From Tepidanaerobacter syntrophicus (lineage in GTDB: Bacteria; Bacillota; Thermosediminibacteria; Thermosediminibacterales; Tepidanaerobacteraceae): 64,000 bases of DNA. The notes beneath the pieces are model-generated. The model had not been told where the DNA came from. It made no database searches and saw nothing but the letters and a program-made list of their open reading frames with translations. The position numbers and the translations under genes were made by a program. Below are positions 55,515 through 62,348 of this stretch, piece by piece. Numbering within the stretch: the stretch's first letter is position 1; each line of letters starts with the position of its first letter. Location of the stretch: positions 248,001 through 312,000 of the forward strand of contig NZ_DF977003.1 in NCBI RefSeq assembly GCF_001485475.2. The letters run 5' to 3'.

Positions 55515-56433
55515 GCTGTTTAAATTCGCAATTAAGGACTTTTTAGATGACCGGAAACTTAAAAACCTTTCACCTGCAACGATAAAAAGCTATGAAGTAA
55601 CATTAGAGCATTTCCACAGATACTTGACGCAAAATGAAAAGATTAACGTTGAAGATGTAACCCAAGCAGATATAAAAAGCTATTTAATTTCATGCAGGGA
55701 AGAAGGGGGAAACAGGCCAACGAGCTTAAATCACAAAATAGGAAACCTTAAAGTATTTTTTAACTATATGGCCGACATTGAAACAATAGAAAAAAACCCT
55801 ATGAAGAAGGTTCAGAAGGTAAAAACGGACGTCAAAATCGAGGCTTTTACCGACTATCATATTAAGCAGATGCTAAACTACTACCGGAGAATAAAACAGC
55901 GGAATATGACCCTTTACGCTTATAGGGATTATACAATCATAGTCACACTCTTAGGCACAGGGATAAGGCGAGGGGAGCTATGTAATTTAACATGGCATGA
56001 TGTAGACCTAGCAAACAGCAAAATGACAATATACGGCAAGGCCAGAAGACAGCGAACAATACCATTGACCGACAAGCTAAAACAAGAGCTTATAGAATGG
56101 CGGTTATTTAACGAAAAACACTTTTACAGCTTTACACCAGAGCGAAACGTGTTCACTGACGGTACAGGGAAAAGACTTACTGAAAATGCCGTAGGGAATA
56201 TATTTAAACGATTAGCCAAGATAATGAACTTTAGAGATGTCAGAGTATCGGCTCATACCTTCAGGCATACATTTGCAAAGAACTGGATTTTAAGCGGTGG
56301 GGATGTTTTTTCACTACAACGGATATTAGGACACTCTACTTTAGACATGACAAATAAATATGTGTCACTGTTTGGAAGTGCTATCAAAGAGCAAAACGAA
56401 AAGCATAATCCATTAAATAATTTAGACATATAA
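55513..56433 (+). CDS. int: Tyrosine recombinase / integrase
   Basis: 306 aa. N-terminal SAM-like core-binding domain (about 1-95, LSPATIKSYEVTLEHFHRYL) and C-terminal catalytic domain with Arg in GTGIRRGELCNLTW, HxxR in HTFRHTF, the second His in LGHSTLD and the nucleophile Tyr in MTNKYVSL. All catalytic residues are present. TTG start at 55513. It is the gene nearest the tRNA, as expected for the enzyme that integrates the element there. Confidence 0.93.
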   Translation: MLFKFAIKDFLDDRKLKNLSPATIKSYEVTLEHFHRYLTQNEKINVEDVTQADIKSYLISCREEGGNRPTSLNHKIGNLKVFFNYMADIETIEKNPMKKVQKVKTDVKIEAFTDYHIKQMLNYYRRIKQRNMTLYAYRDYTIIVTLLGTGIRRGELCNLTWHDVDLANSKMTIYGKARRQRTIPLTDKLKQELIEWRLFNEKHFYSFTPERNVFTDGTGKRLTENAVGNIFKRLAKIMNFRDVRVSAHTFRHTFAKNWILSGGDVFSLQRILGHSTLDMTNKYVSLFGSAIKEQNEKHNPLNNLDI

Positions 56434-56445
56434 GGAGGCCGAAAC

Positions 56446-56628
56446 ATGGAAGATTTAAACATGAACGACATTCAATTTATCTTGAGGGCGGTTTTAGTAT
56501 ATACCTCAAGTGTTATTAATGATTTAAGGCCAGATAACGAAGACCTTTGGCTTAAAGGTGAATTAAAGCAGGCCAAGGGAACATTAAATAAACTTAATAA
56601 CATGCAGATAAACAGACTGGATATATAG
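56446..56628 (+). CDS. Small element-encoded protein, unknown (60 aa)
   Basis: 60 aa, predicted mostly helical, starting MEDLNMNDIQFILRAVLVY. A strong AAGGAGG precedes the ATG and it lies 12 bp after the integrase, so it is likely translated from the same mRNA. The size would allow an excisionase-like role, but no wHTH pattern is clear. Not recognised. Confidence 0.65.
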   Translation: MEDLNMNDIQFILRAVLVYTSSVINDLRPDNEDLWLKGELKQAKGTLNKLNNMQINRLDI

Positions 56629-56641
56629 GGAGGCTGGAAGA

Positions 56642-56798
56642 ATGGATAATTTGAACGCAAGGGAACTAAAAACCTTTATCCGCAGTTTTCGCAGGCCTTA
56701 AAAAAGGGGGGCAGGCGAGGAAAAACAAGTATCCGGCCTTAATGGCTGCCCTAAAAAAGGGGAAAGAAGTTATTGATAGAGAAGTAGAGAGTGCCTAA
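56642..56798 (+). pseudogene. Small ORF apparently broken by frameshifts
   Basis: GGGAGG is followed by an ATG at 56642 and 19 codons (MDNLNARELKTFIRSF) to a stop at 56701. A different frame then stays open from the A6G6 run (56700-56711) to a TAA at 56798, with coding-like sequence (KYPALMAALKKGKEVIDREV). Joining the segments gives a plausible 50-residue protein, so this looks like a gene with one or two indels, or a slippage product at the homopolymer. Could also be chance. Confidence 0.4.
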
Positions 56799-56848
56799 AC
56801 CAACTAGAACAGATAAAAAATTATCCTTGCAGAAGGGAGGTTTTAAGA

Positions 56849-56998
56849 GTGCCAAAAGAATATGACGAGCTATGGCAAGAATTACAAGAGAGAGCCAAAT
56901 ATCCGATTGAAAGACTAATTAGGCAAGGCGTAGAACTTGCAACATTAAAAGCAATCTTCGAGGACTTAGCTAATAAAATGTTAAAAATAAATGCTTAA
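56849..56998 (+). CDS. Small element-encoded protein, unknown (49 aa)
   Basis: 49 aa from GTG 56849 with GGGAGG 8 bp upstream. It begins MPKEYDELWQELQERAKYP and looks helical and charged, like many small plasmid or phage proteins. Not recognised. The ribosome site and clean open frame support it. Confidence 0.6.
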   Translation: MPKEYDELWQELQERAKYPIERLIRQGVELATLKAIFEDLANKMLKINA

Positions 56999-57026
56999 AA
57001 AATACCTTCTAATACAGTTGTATCAA

Positions 57027-57055
57027 TGGACATAGCCTATTAAACATAGTATAAT
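57027..57055 (+). promoter_or_regulatory. Promoter of the HTH gene, with overlapping repeats
   Basis: TGGACA (57027-57032), 17-bp spacer, TATAAT (57050-57055). ACATAG occurs at 57030-57035 and 57044-57049 within it, a possible site for autorepression by the HTH protein. Confidence 0.65.
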
Positions 57056-57096
57056 AGATATAAGGAAACATAAGTTTGCAAAGGAGGCTTGAGAGC

Positions 57097-57342
57097 ATGA
57101 CCAGACTTAAGGCGGCAATACTAGAGCAGGGATTGACACAAAGAGAATTAGCACAGATGATAAATCAATCACCTTCAAGTATTTCACAAGTTATAAACGG
57201 CTTTATGAGGCCGTGGCCGAAACTTCGACGGGAAATAGCCGAGGCTTTACATATACCAGAGAATGAACTATTTGACGAGGAAGGAAAGCTAATCGAAAGC
57301 GACGCGGAATATATCAAGATACCATTAAAGAAATATGCGTAG
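57097..57342 (+). CDS. XRE-type HTH transcriptional regulator
   Basis: 81 aa. A five-helix Cro/CI-type domain (MTRLKAAILEQGLTQRELAQ, SPSSISQVINGFMRPWPKL) fills residues 1-60. ATG 57097 is fixed by AAAGGAGG at 57080-57087. It has its own promoter and a terminator behind it, and probably controls itself and the downstream Rep unit. Element copy control or lysogeny-like repression is inferred. Confidence 0.87.
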   Translation: MTRLKAAILEQGLTQRELAQMINQSPSSISQVINGFMRPWPKLRREIAEALHIPENELFDEEGKLIESDAEYIKIPLKKYA

Positions 57343-57354
57343 AACGGTAGGGTA

Positions 57355-57387
57355 GGGGATAGTCTTATTATGGCTATTCCCCTTTTT
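57355..57387 (+). terminator. Terminator of the HTH gene
   Basis: GGGGATAG (57355-57362) pairs with CTATTCCCC (57374-57382), one bulged base, followed by five T. Separates the regulator from the DUF5659-Rep unit. Confidence 0.8.
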
Positions 57388-57423
57388 GTAATGTAATGTA
57401 GCAGATCAAGAAGGATAAAAACG

Positions 57424-57453
57424 TTAGAATAATTAATATAAAGCCAGTATAAT
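57424..57453 (+). promoter_or_regulatory. Candidate promoter of the DUF5659-Rep unit
   Basis: TATAAT at 57448-57453 with a weak TTAGAA 18 bp upstream, 26 bp before the GTG at 57479. The poor -35 box leaves room for regulation. Confidence 0.5.
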
Positions 57454-57478
57454 ACTCATATTCAGGGAGGTTTAAAAG

Positions 57479-57700
57479 GTGAGAGAATACCGGACAAAGT
57501 CAATTAACATTGCAACGGTATTATTAACACAAGGGGTAAAACTTAAGCGAGTGGAAGGAGACAGGGAGAAGTATTTCGTTTTTGAAGATACCGAGGACAG
57601 GCCTAAGATTATCCAGGACTTTATAAACAAGGAACTCAAGGTAAATATAAACGACTTCTTAAACAATCAGAAAAACCTAAAAAACCTTATTTTTTCATAA
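57479..57700 (+). CDS. DUF5659-like small protein
   Basis: 73 aa from GTG 57479 with AGGGAGG upstream. The pattern (hydrophobic LAT-like start INIATVLLTQGVKLKRVEG, an FVFED strand, short helix, then a C-terminal NLKNLIF) resembles DUF5659 proteins of phages and plasmids. Unknown function; 33 bp before the Rep-like gene. Confidence 0.68.
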   Translation: MREYRTKSINIATVLLTQGVKLKRVEGDREKYFVFEDTEDRPKIIQDFINKELKVNINDFLNNQKNLKNLIFS

Positions 57701-57733
57701 TTAATATTCATATTCAAAAGGAGAGTGGGAAAG

Positions 57734-58846
57734 GTGGTAAATTCATTTCCTTTACCAAGTGCATTGATAGAGGATAGCGAGGATTTTAAGCGGTGTTCAC
57801 CAACGGAAAAGCTATATATGTTTTATATTCTAAGTGAGTTAAACCTTCATCAGTGGCAAGAACGGAAAGAGAATTACTTTAAAGATGATATGTCAATAGC
57901 CGTTACATTAAACGTAAAAGAAGATACTATAAGGAGAGCTAGAAGGAAATTTCAAAAGCTAGGATATATTGACGTTAGGCCCGGTTTTAGAAATCCGGCA
58001 ACAGGCCAAGCGGTGGCGACAACGTATTTAGGCAGTAAATGGCTTGACCTAGTGGAAAAGATAAAAGAGGCTAATAAAGAAGGCCCAGAGGACGAAGGGG
58101 ATAAAGACCCAGAGAGCGGAAACAATGAGAAAGGCCGATTTAGTTTAATTCATAGATATACTTTTTACTCTATGCTTGACAAGATGAGGAAAGGCAGATT
58201 TGACAGCTATGACATAGTAACACTTGTGTATATTTATTATTTACGAGATAAATTCAAAGACAAGAAAGAAGAAGTTTACAAAGACGAAAAATACGATTTT
58301 TATATAACAAAAAAGGAATTTAGCGACTTGACGAATATGAGAGCATCAAAATTAGAAGAATGTATTATTAACCTTTATGAAAAGATTACATTTAAAGACG
58401 GTAGTCATTACTTTGAGTATGAAGACCTTTACCACAGATGGGAGTTTAATAATATTATATGGCTTGCAGACCCAAGCGACGATGATAATAACCGTAGTAA
58501 TTACGAGGCCATGAAGGAAAGACTAAAGGCACAGATAGATAAGGCTAAAGAAGATAAGCAAAACGAGCCGGGATTAAAGTTTATTAGTGCCTATAGGTGG
58601 ATGTATAGGCAACACATGGATAAAGATATTGAGCGATATTATGGAGATGTAAAACAGGCAACAGAGCTTTTAGAAATGTTTACAGCAGAGCAGATGCAGG
58701 AAATGGCCCGATGGTATATTACAGCAGACAGACACGAATTGCCGGCATCATGTCAAGCGAAAAAGACCAGAACTATAAGGGACTTCTTAAATAACGTTGA
58801 AGTTATTTTCAGAGAGTTAAAGGATTTAGCTAAATCTATTAAGTAG
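57734..58846 (+). CDS. Candidate replication initiator of the element
   Basis: About 370 aa. The N-terminal 90 residues look like a replication-initiator winged helix (SPTEKLYMFYILSEL, AVTLNVKEDTIRRARRKFQKLG, YIDVRPG). An acidic linker (about 115-135) and a second helical region follow. The C-terminal stretch (ISAYRWMYRQHM ... LLEMFTAEQMQEMARWYI) recalls DnaD-like or helicase-loader tails. GTG 57734 has AAGGAGAG 8 bp upstream. Five iterons begin inside its last codons, typical of Rep-ori layout. I cannot assign a named Rep family. Confidence 0.65.
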   Translation: MVNSFPLPSALIEDSEDFKRCSPTEKLYMFYILSELNLHQWQERKENYFKDDMSIAVTLNVKEDTIRRARRKFQKLGYIDVRPGFRNPATGQAVATTYLGSKWLDLVEKIKEANKEGPEDEGDKDPESGNNEKGRFSLIHRYTFYSMLDKMRKGRFDSYDIVTLVYIYYLRDKFKDKKEEVYKDEKYDFYITKKEFSDLTNMRASKLEECIINLYEKITFKDGSHYFEYEDLYHRWEFNNIIWLADPSDDDNNRSNYEAMKERLKAQIDKAKEDKQNEPGLKFISAYRWMYRQHMDKDIERYYGDVKQATELLEMFTAEQMQEMARWYITADRHELPASCQAKKTRTIRDFLNNVEVIFRELKDLAKSIK

Positions 58847-58943
58847 TACAAAAGTAAGAGATAGACAGTTTTATTAAGTGGGATATATTAAGTAGTACGT
58901 ATTAAGTGGACTAAAAATGATACTTATTAAGTAGTACAAAAGT
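58838..58943 (+). repeat. Five iterons: candidate replication origin
   Basis: ATTAAGT(A/G)G recurs at 58838, 58873, 58887, 58901 and 58926. Three copies read ATTAAGTAGTAC, and the outer two extend to the same 18 bp (ATTAAGTAGTACAAAAGT). The middle three are spaced exactly 14 bp. The first spans the Rep stop codon. An inverted GTACTACT and an AT-rich stretch follow to about 59010. Pattern typical of a Rep-bound origin. Confidence 0.75.
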
Positions 58944-59019
58944 GAATTCAATCTATCATTTCCGTACTACTCATATAAAAGTACTTAAATAATCATTATA
59001 ATAGTATTAATAGACACTC

Positions 59020-59052
59020 TCATCATCTGACGATGATGACCAGCCTTTTTTA
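59020..59052 (+). terminator. Hairpin with T tract after the iterons
   Basis: TCATCATC (59020-59027) pairs with GATGATGA (59032-59039) around TGAC; CCAGCC and six T follow. Probably the terminator of the Rep transcript, or an origin hairpin. Confidence 0.6.
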
Positions 59053-59233
59053 TTTATTTTATTTATAGCGAAAGCGAGAAGGATTTAATTGTTACTAGTG
59101 ATACTATATGCCTTTAGCAACAAAAAAGAACAACATCCGCTTATAGACAGTCTGGCGACACCTGCTATAACCAATACGTCCATAAAGGCTATTTCTGGAC
59201 GAGTTGATATGAAAGGTATATAAAAACATAGGC

Positions 59234-59270
59234 AGACGATTAAAAAGGCTAAAAAGGCATAATTTGGAGG
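59234..59270 (+). repeat. 37-bp direct repeat, copy 1
   Basis: Runs from AGACGATT through two AAAAAGGC units to AATTTGGAGG. Identical to 59371-59407, 137 bp away. Flanks are also similar upstream (CGAG ... ATATAAAA), so the repeated unit is wider but diverged. Confidence 0.85.
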
Positions 59271-59370
59271 TTTAACTATAAAGGAATGTATAGAGTGAAT
59301 GATATAACTGTAACGCTCAAAAAGGCCGTTTTTAGCCGAGATTACATAAAAAGCATATAAAACTATACAA

Positions 59371-59407
59371 AGACGATTAAAAAGGCTAAAAAGGCATAAT
59401 TTGGAGG
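59371..59407 (+). repeat. 37-bp direct repeat, copy 2
   Basis: Second identical copy. Partial relatives occur at about 59950-59976 (AAAGATAATCAAAAAGCC) and 60273-60291 (TTAAAAAAGGCC, TAATTTG). In both full copies stop codons interrupt any peptide frame just upstream. Confidence 0.85.
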
Positions 59408-59637
59408 CGTAAATATATCAAAGGATAGTTAAACGAGGTAACCTAACAAAACCTTACATTTACACCTTAACAATACTTAACATTATCGATTTATTCGATA
59501 CCCTAAAAAAGACGGCGGGAGCCACTTTAATTAAATCCGATACTTGATAACCTTTAGGGGTTGAAAGGTTTATTTTCAGAATATGTAGGTGTCGGCGGCA
59601 CGCCATTGGCGTCTTGTTTATCGTTAGATAAACAAGT

Positions 59638-59742
59638 ATTATTAGTACTGTTATTATTAATACTGTTACTATTAGTTTCCGGATTTTCCGTATCCGGTGT
59701 TTCCGTATCCGGTAATACCGTATCCGGTATTTTAGGAAACGG
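59638..59742. repeat. Tandem 15-bp repeats
   Basis: Seven 15-bp units: two ATTATTA(G/A)TACTGTT, one transition unit, three ending CCGTATCCGG (or TTCCGTATCCGG), and a degenerate last unit. On the minus strand one frame reads PDTVLPDTETPDTENPET, a proline-aspartate-threonine repeat typical of a surface or linker region, but with a stop upstream and no start. Confidence 0.8.
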
Positions 59743-60492
59743 TAAAAGTCTATATATATTCCTGCCAAACGTGCCATTTTTACCTTTTTCGGGGTTGAAA
59801 GGTAGTTACTACTGTCAATAACTAAGATACATTAGGGTTAATGTTATCAATAACAAGGTTAATGCAATCATTTATAACCTAAGAAAACCTAAGATTATAT
59901 GCAACATTCGACGTAAGGAAAGGTAAGGTTTTATGTGTTACTAAAATATACAAAGATAATCAAAAAGCCTAAAAAGGGGCAGTCGACGAATTTCGTCGCT
60001 CGTTTTAATTCCTTTGGAAGGGACAAGATACCCCCCAGTCGCTCATTTACTTTTTTATGTTCGCAAACCGAGTGTCCTACCTTCAAACAACACACAGGCT
60101 TTGCGCGTAACCCCCTACCTCGAAAGCGTTACAGAAGAATGTCTTTTTAAAGGGATTAAACCGGACGTAATGAGAATTAGGCCTTATAAGCATTAAGATG
60201 CAAGATTTTAACCGGTAATCGCAGAAAAGACATTAGCAGGATTACAACACTAACACTATCAAAAGAAGGTTAAAAAAGGCCTTAATTTGTCTACGTGTGG
60301 CGGACTTTTTGAGGTTTTACGATAAATAATTATTTGTTAACCGTTATTTTATGCTTTAATAGAAAGTAAAGAACCTCCAAAGCCTTATATATCAAAGGGT
60401 AGGAGGTTTTAGTTATTTATAGATAAAATACAACGTCCGATAATATATGTTATGTAAACTACCATTACTTTATCAAAATACACAATTAGGTA

Positions 60493-60519
60493 TTGACATT
60501 TATATTATTATTATATACA
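60493..60519 (+). promoter_or_regulatory. Weak candidate promoter pointing at attR
   Basis: A consensus TTGACA (60493-60498) is followed at 15 bp by TATACA (60514-60519). In the integrated state it faces the antiporter gene tail-on; in an excised circle it would face the integrase across the joined att site. The -10 box and spacing are poor. Confidence 0.35.
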
Positions 60520-60551
60520 CTTTAACCAGAAAAGTAAATATTAAAAAATAT

Positions 60552-60567
60552 AACGGTTTACACTAAA
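60552..60567 (-). repeat. Candidate right arm-type integrase site
   Basis: AACGGTTTACACTAAA, inverse of the left site 55472-55487 with one mismatch, 48 bp inside attR. Confidence 0.55.
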
Positions 60568-60615
60568 AAAATGGTTTAGCAATGGATTATATCTGAATAC
60601 ATATCATTCAAGAGC

Positions 60616-60664
60616 GAATGGGGTTCTAGAGGCCGGGGGTTCAAGTCCCCCCACTCAGACCATT
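60616..60664 (+). repeat. attR: 49-bp direct repeat (tRNA-Pro 3' fragment)
   Basis: Copy of 55298-55346 holding the anticodon loop through CCA. It lacks the 5' half of a tRNA, so it is not a gene. Marks the right end of the element. Confidence 0.93.
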
Positions 60665-60720
60665 ACTTAGAATAATCATAGTTACAAGGAAAATATAAGC
60701 AATTGCTAAGAAGTATTATA

Positions 60721-60771
60721 AAAAGACCACCTGTTTTAATTGCGTTAAAATGATTAGACAGGTGGTCTTTT
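60721..60771 (-). terminator. Terminator of the NhaC-like gene
   Basis: AAAAGACCACCTGT (60721-60734) pairs perfectly with 60758-60771, with an inner TTTTAA/TTAAAA stem. It lies 5 bp after the antiporter stop on the minus strand and should also block plus-strand transcripts leaving the element. Confidence 0.85.
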
Positions 60772-60776
60772 GCGTC

Positions 60777-62117
60777 CTAAGATATTTCATCTAGCTTTGG
60801 AGATTTTTTCTCAAGTAGCGCTTCGACAATTAGTCCCCATAAGGGCAATAAGTATAAATAACAGGCGGCAAGTACACAAGATGTGGGAGCTGATATTGTA
60901 GCAAGGGGCACCGCACTTGCAATTGACCATGGAATTAACGGTGAAATTACTACAGCGGTATTTTCCAGATAAATTGCCAATTTGTTTTTGTCAGATTCGA
61001 GCATATCACATAGTTGGTGTGTAAGCATGATAGTAAGCGTTTGATTGCATGATATGATACCCACAATAATTGATATTAAAAGCACCAGACTGTATGAAGA
61101 ACTTTTTTTGCCAAAAGAAGCTATATGGTCTTTTAAATTATCAAGCAAACCCGTTTCCCTGAATATGCCGGCGTAAGATGAAGAAATACATACTATTGCA
61201 GTAACCTTCAACATAGATATAATTCCGCCGCCATTAATCATTGAAGCGATTTGCGGATTTATAGACTTGTAACCCAAAATCATTGTTTTTAAAATGCTGT
61301 TTATATCTAATCCTTGATAATGCAAACAAACTGCTATAGCAGAAACAATACTTGCTATCATGGACAATTTTACATTTATCTTCAGTAGCGATAAAAGTAA
61401 AATTATAAATGCAGGAAGCAGGACTGCAAAATCGAGTTGAAAGCTTGATGAAAAAAGACTTTGTATATCAAGAGTGTGCTGATAGCTATTTGATGCACCA
61501 ATTCCTGTTAAGGCATATATAATACATGTTATGACAAAAGGCACAACTGCAGTAATTGTCATATTTCTTATATTTTTAAATATGTCAGTAAAAGTTAATT
61601 CAGCAATCAATAATGCACTAGTTGAAAGAGGTGAACACCTATCACCGAAATAGGCGCCGGATAAGATAGCACCTCCGGCTAAGATGGGATTTATACCTAT
61701 TGCAACGGATATCATCATACAAGTTACGCCCATGGTAGCAGCTGTCCCTAGCGCCGTTCCTGTTAAAAAAGATACAAGACAGTTTAAAAGAAATGCTGTT
61801 AAAACGAACATTGAGGGTTTAATAAACTCTATAGCGTAACACACAATAGCAGGAATGGTGCCTGCAGCTCTCCATACAGCAGTCAGCATACCGATCAGAA
61901 GAAATGTAAGAAGAATATTTTTTACAGCGTAAATGCCAATATATGACATCTTAACAATTTGAAAAACTGTATATTTTTTTATAAACGCATATACGCAAAA
62001 AATAAAATATCCAGCAAGCAAAGCGTATAAAATTGAAATTCTTGCTATAACTGAGATGGCAAGCACAGCTGAAACTAACAATATCGTTATTATTTCCATA
62101 TTAACCTCACCAAACAT
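60777..62117 (-). CDS. NhaC-family Na+/H+ antiporter-type transporter
   Basis: 446 aa, about 10-12 membrane segments. SGAYFGDRCSPLSTSALLIAEL (residues about 150-173) is the NhaC signature, with TGTALGTAATMGVTC before it and a C-terminal VISPLIPWSIASAVP motif. Relatives exchange Na+ for H+ or carry malate/lactate or amines, so the substrate is open. Single gene, chromosome side of the element. Confidence 0.88.
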   Translation of the reverse strand: MFGEVNMEIITILLVSAVLAISVIARISILYALLAGYFIFCVYAFIKKYTVFQIVKMSYIGIYAVKNILLTFLLIGMLTAVWRAAGTIPAIVCYAIEFIKPSMFVLTAFLLNCLVSFLTGTALGTAATMGVTCMMISVAIGINPILAGGAILSGAYFGDRCSPLSTSALLIAELTFTDIFKNIRNMTITAVVPFVITCIIYALTGIGASNSYQHTLDIQSLFSSSFQLDFAVLLPAFIILLLSLLKINVKLSMIASIVSAIAVCLHYQGLDINSILKTMILGYKSINPQIASMINGGGIISMLKVTAIVCISSSYAGIFRETGLLDNLKDHIASFGKKSSSYSLVLLISIIVGIISCNQTLTIMLTHQLCDMLESDKNKLAIYLENTAVVISPLIPWSIASAVPLATISAPTSCVLAACYLYLLPLWGLIVEALLEKKSPKLDEIS

Positions 62118-62348
62118 AATTTAAAAAAATTAAGGTATGAATTTGCTTTACAATAAAATAATTCTGCTTGCAACTCTAAATTCCTGCTTATCCAAAAAAT
62201 GAATTCATTATAATGATCTGCATTCAGGTTTAATGATAAAGTCCCGCTTTTTTAAAATAGCTCATCTAAAAACTTTAAAATAGATGCAGGATTTTTTAGT
62301 ACATTGTAGAATATTTTAAAGTAGTCCTGCAACTGAGGAGGTTTTTAA

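Larger units (their letters stand above)
59053..60615. other. Repeat-rich, apparently non-coding right arm of the element
   Basis: About 1.56 kb with no gene I can support. It holds two 37-bp direct repeats (59234, 59371) with weaker copies near 59950 and 60275, a hairpin CGTCCA/TGGACG (about 59189-59213), 15-bp tandem repeats (59638-59742), GGTTAATG and AACCTAAG doublets (about 59830-59895), a dyad CGACGAA/TTCGTCG (59984-59998), an AACCTCC/GGAGGTT stem-loop (60372-60408) and the right arm site. It may contain origin, partition or small-RNA functions, plus remnants of a decayed minus-strand gene. Confidence 0.6.
55298..60664 (+). mobile_element. 5.3-kb integrative element in tRNA-Pro, plasmid- or satellite-like
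   Basis: Bounded by a perfect 49-bp direct repeat; the unit from repeat to repeat is 5,318 bp. Contents in order: integrase (55513), small ORFs (56446, 56642, 56849), HTH gene (57097), DUF5659-like gene (57479), Rep-like gene (57734), iterons (58838-58943) and a repeat-rich non-coding stretch to the right end. No virion, conjugation, toxin-antitoxin or restriction gene is recognisable. The layout suggests an element that excises as a circle and may replicate. All its protein genes run away from the tRNA. Confidence 0.88.

Noticed and set aside
59638-59742. CRISPR array
   Set aside because: The repeats are 15 bp and contiguous with no spacers; no cas genes in the window. The iterons at 58838 are likewise too short and unevenly spaced.
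59460-59777. Minus-strand 105-residue frame through the tandem repeats
   Set aside because: The Arg/Ile/Tyr-rich repeat peptide is what the 15-bp DNA repeats give in this frame; a neighbouring frame looks more coding-like. No convincing ribosome site for the frame as a whole. Treated as repeats with possible gene remnants.
59561-59821. Plus-strand 86-residue frame over the same repeats
   Set aside because: Leu/Val/Ser-Gly low complexity produced by the repeats, no recognisable domain.
59935-60150. Plus-strand 71-residue frame (and an overlapping 60-residue frame at 60014)
   Set aside because: No ribosome site, mixed composition without domain, and it begins in a degenerate copy of the 37-bp repeat family.
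60616-60664. A second tRNA-Pro gene
   Set aside because: Only the 3' part is present; no acceptor 5' strand or D-arm precedes it. It is the att copy.
55298-60664. Prophage
   Set aside because: No capsid, portal, terminase, tail or lysis gene in 5.3 kb; the content fits a plasmid- or satellite-like element better.
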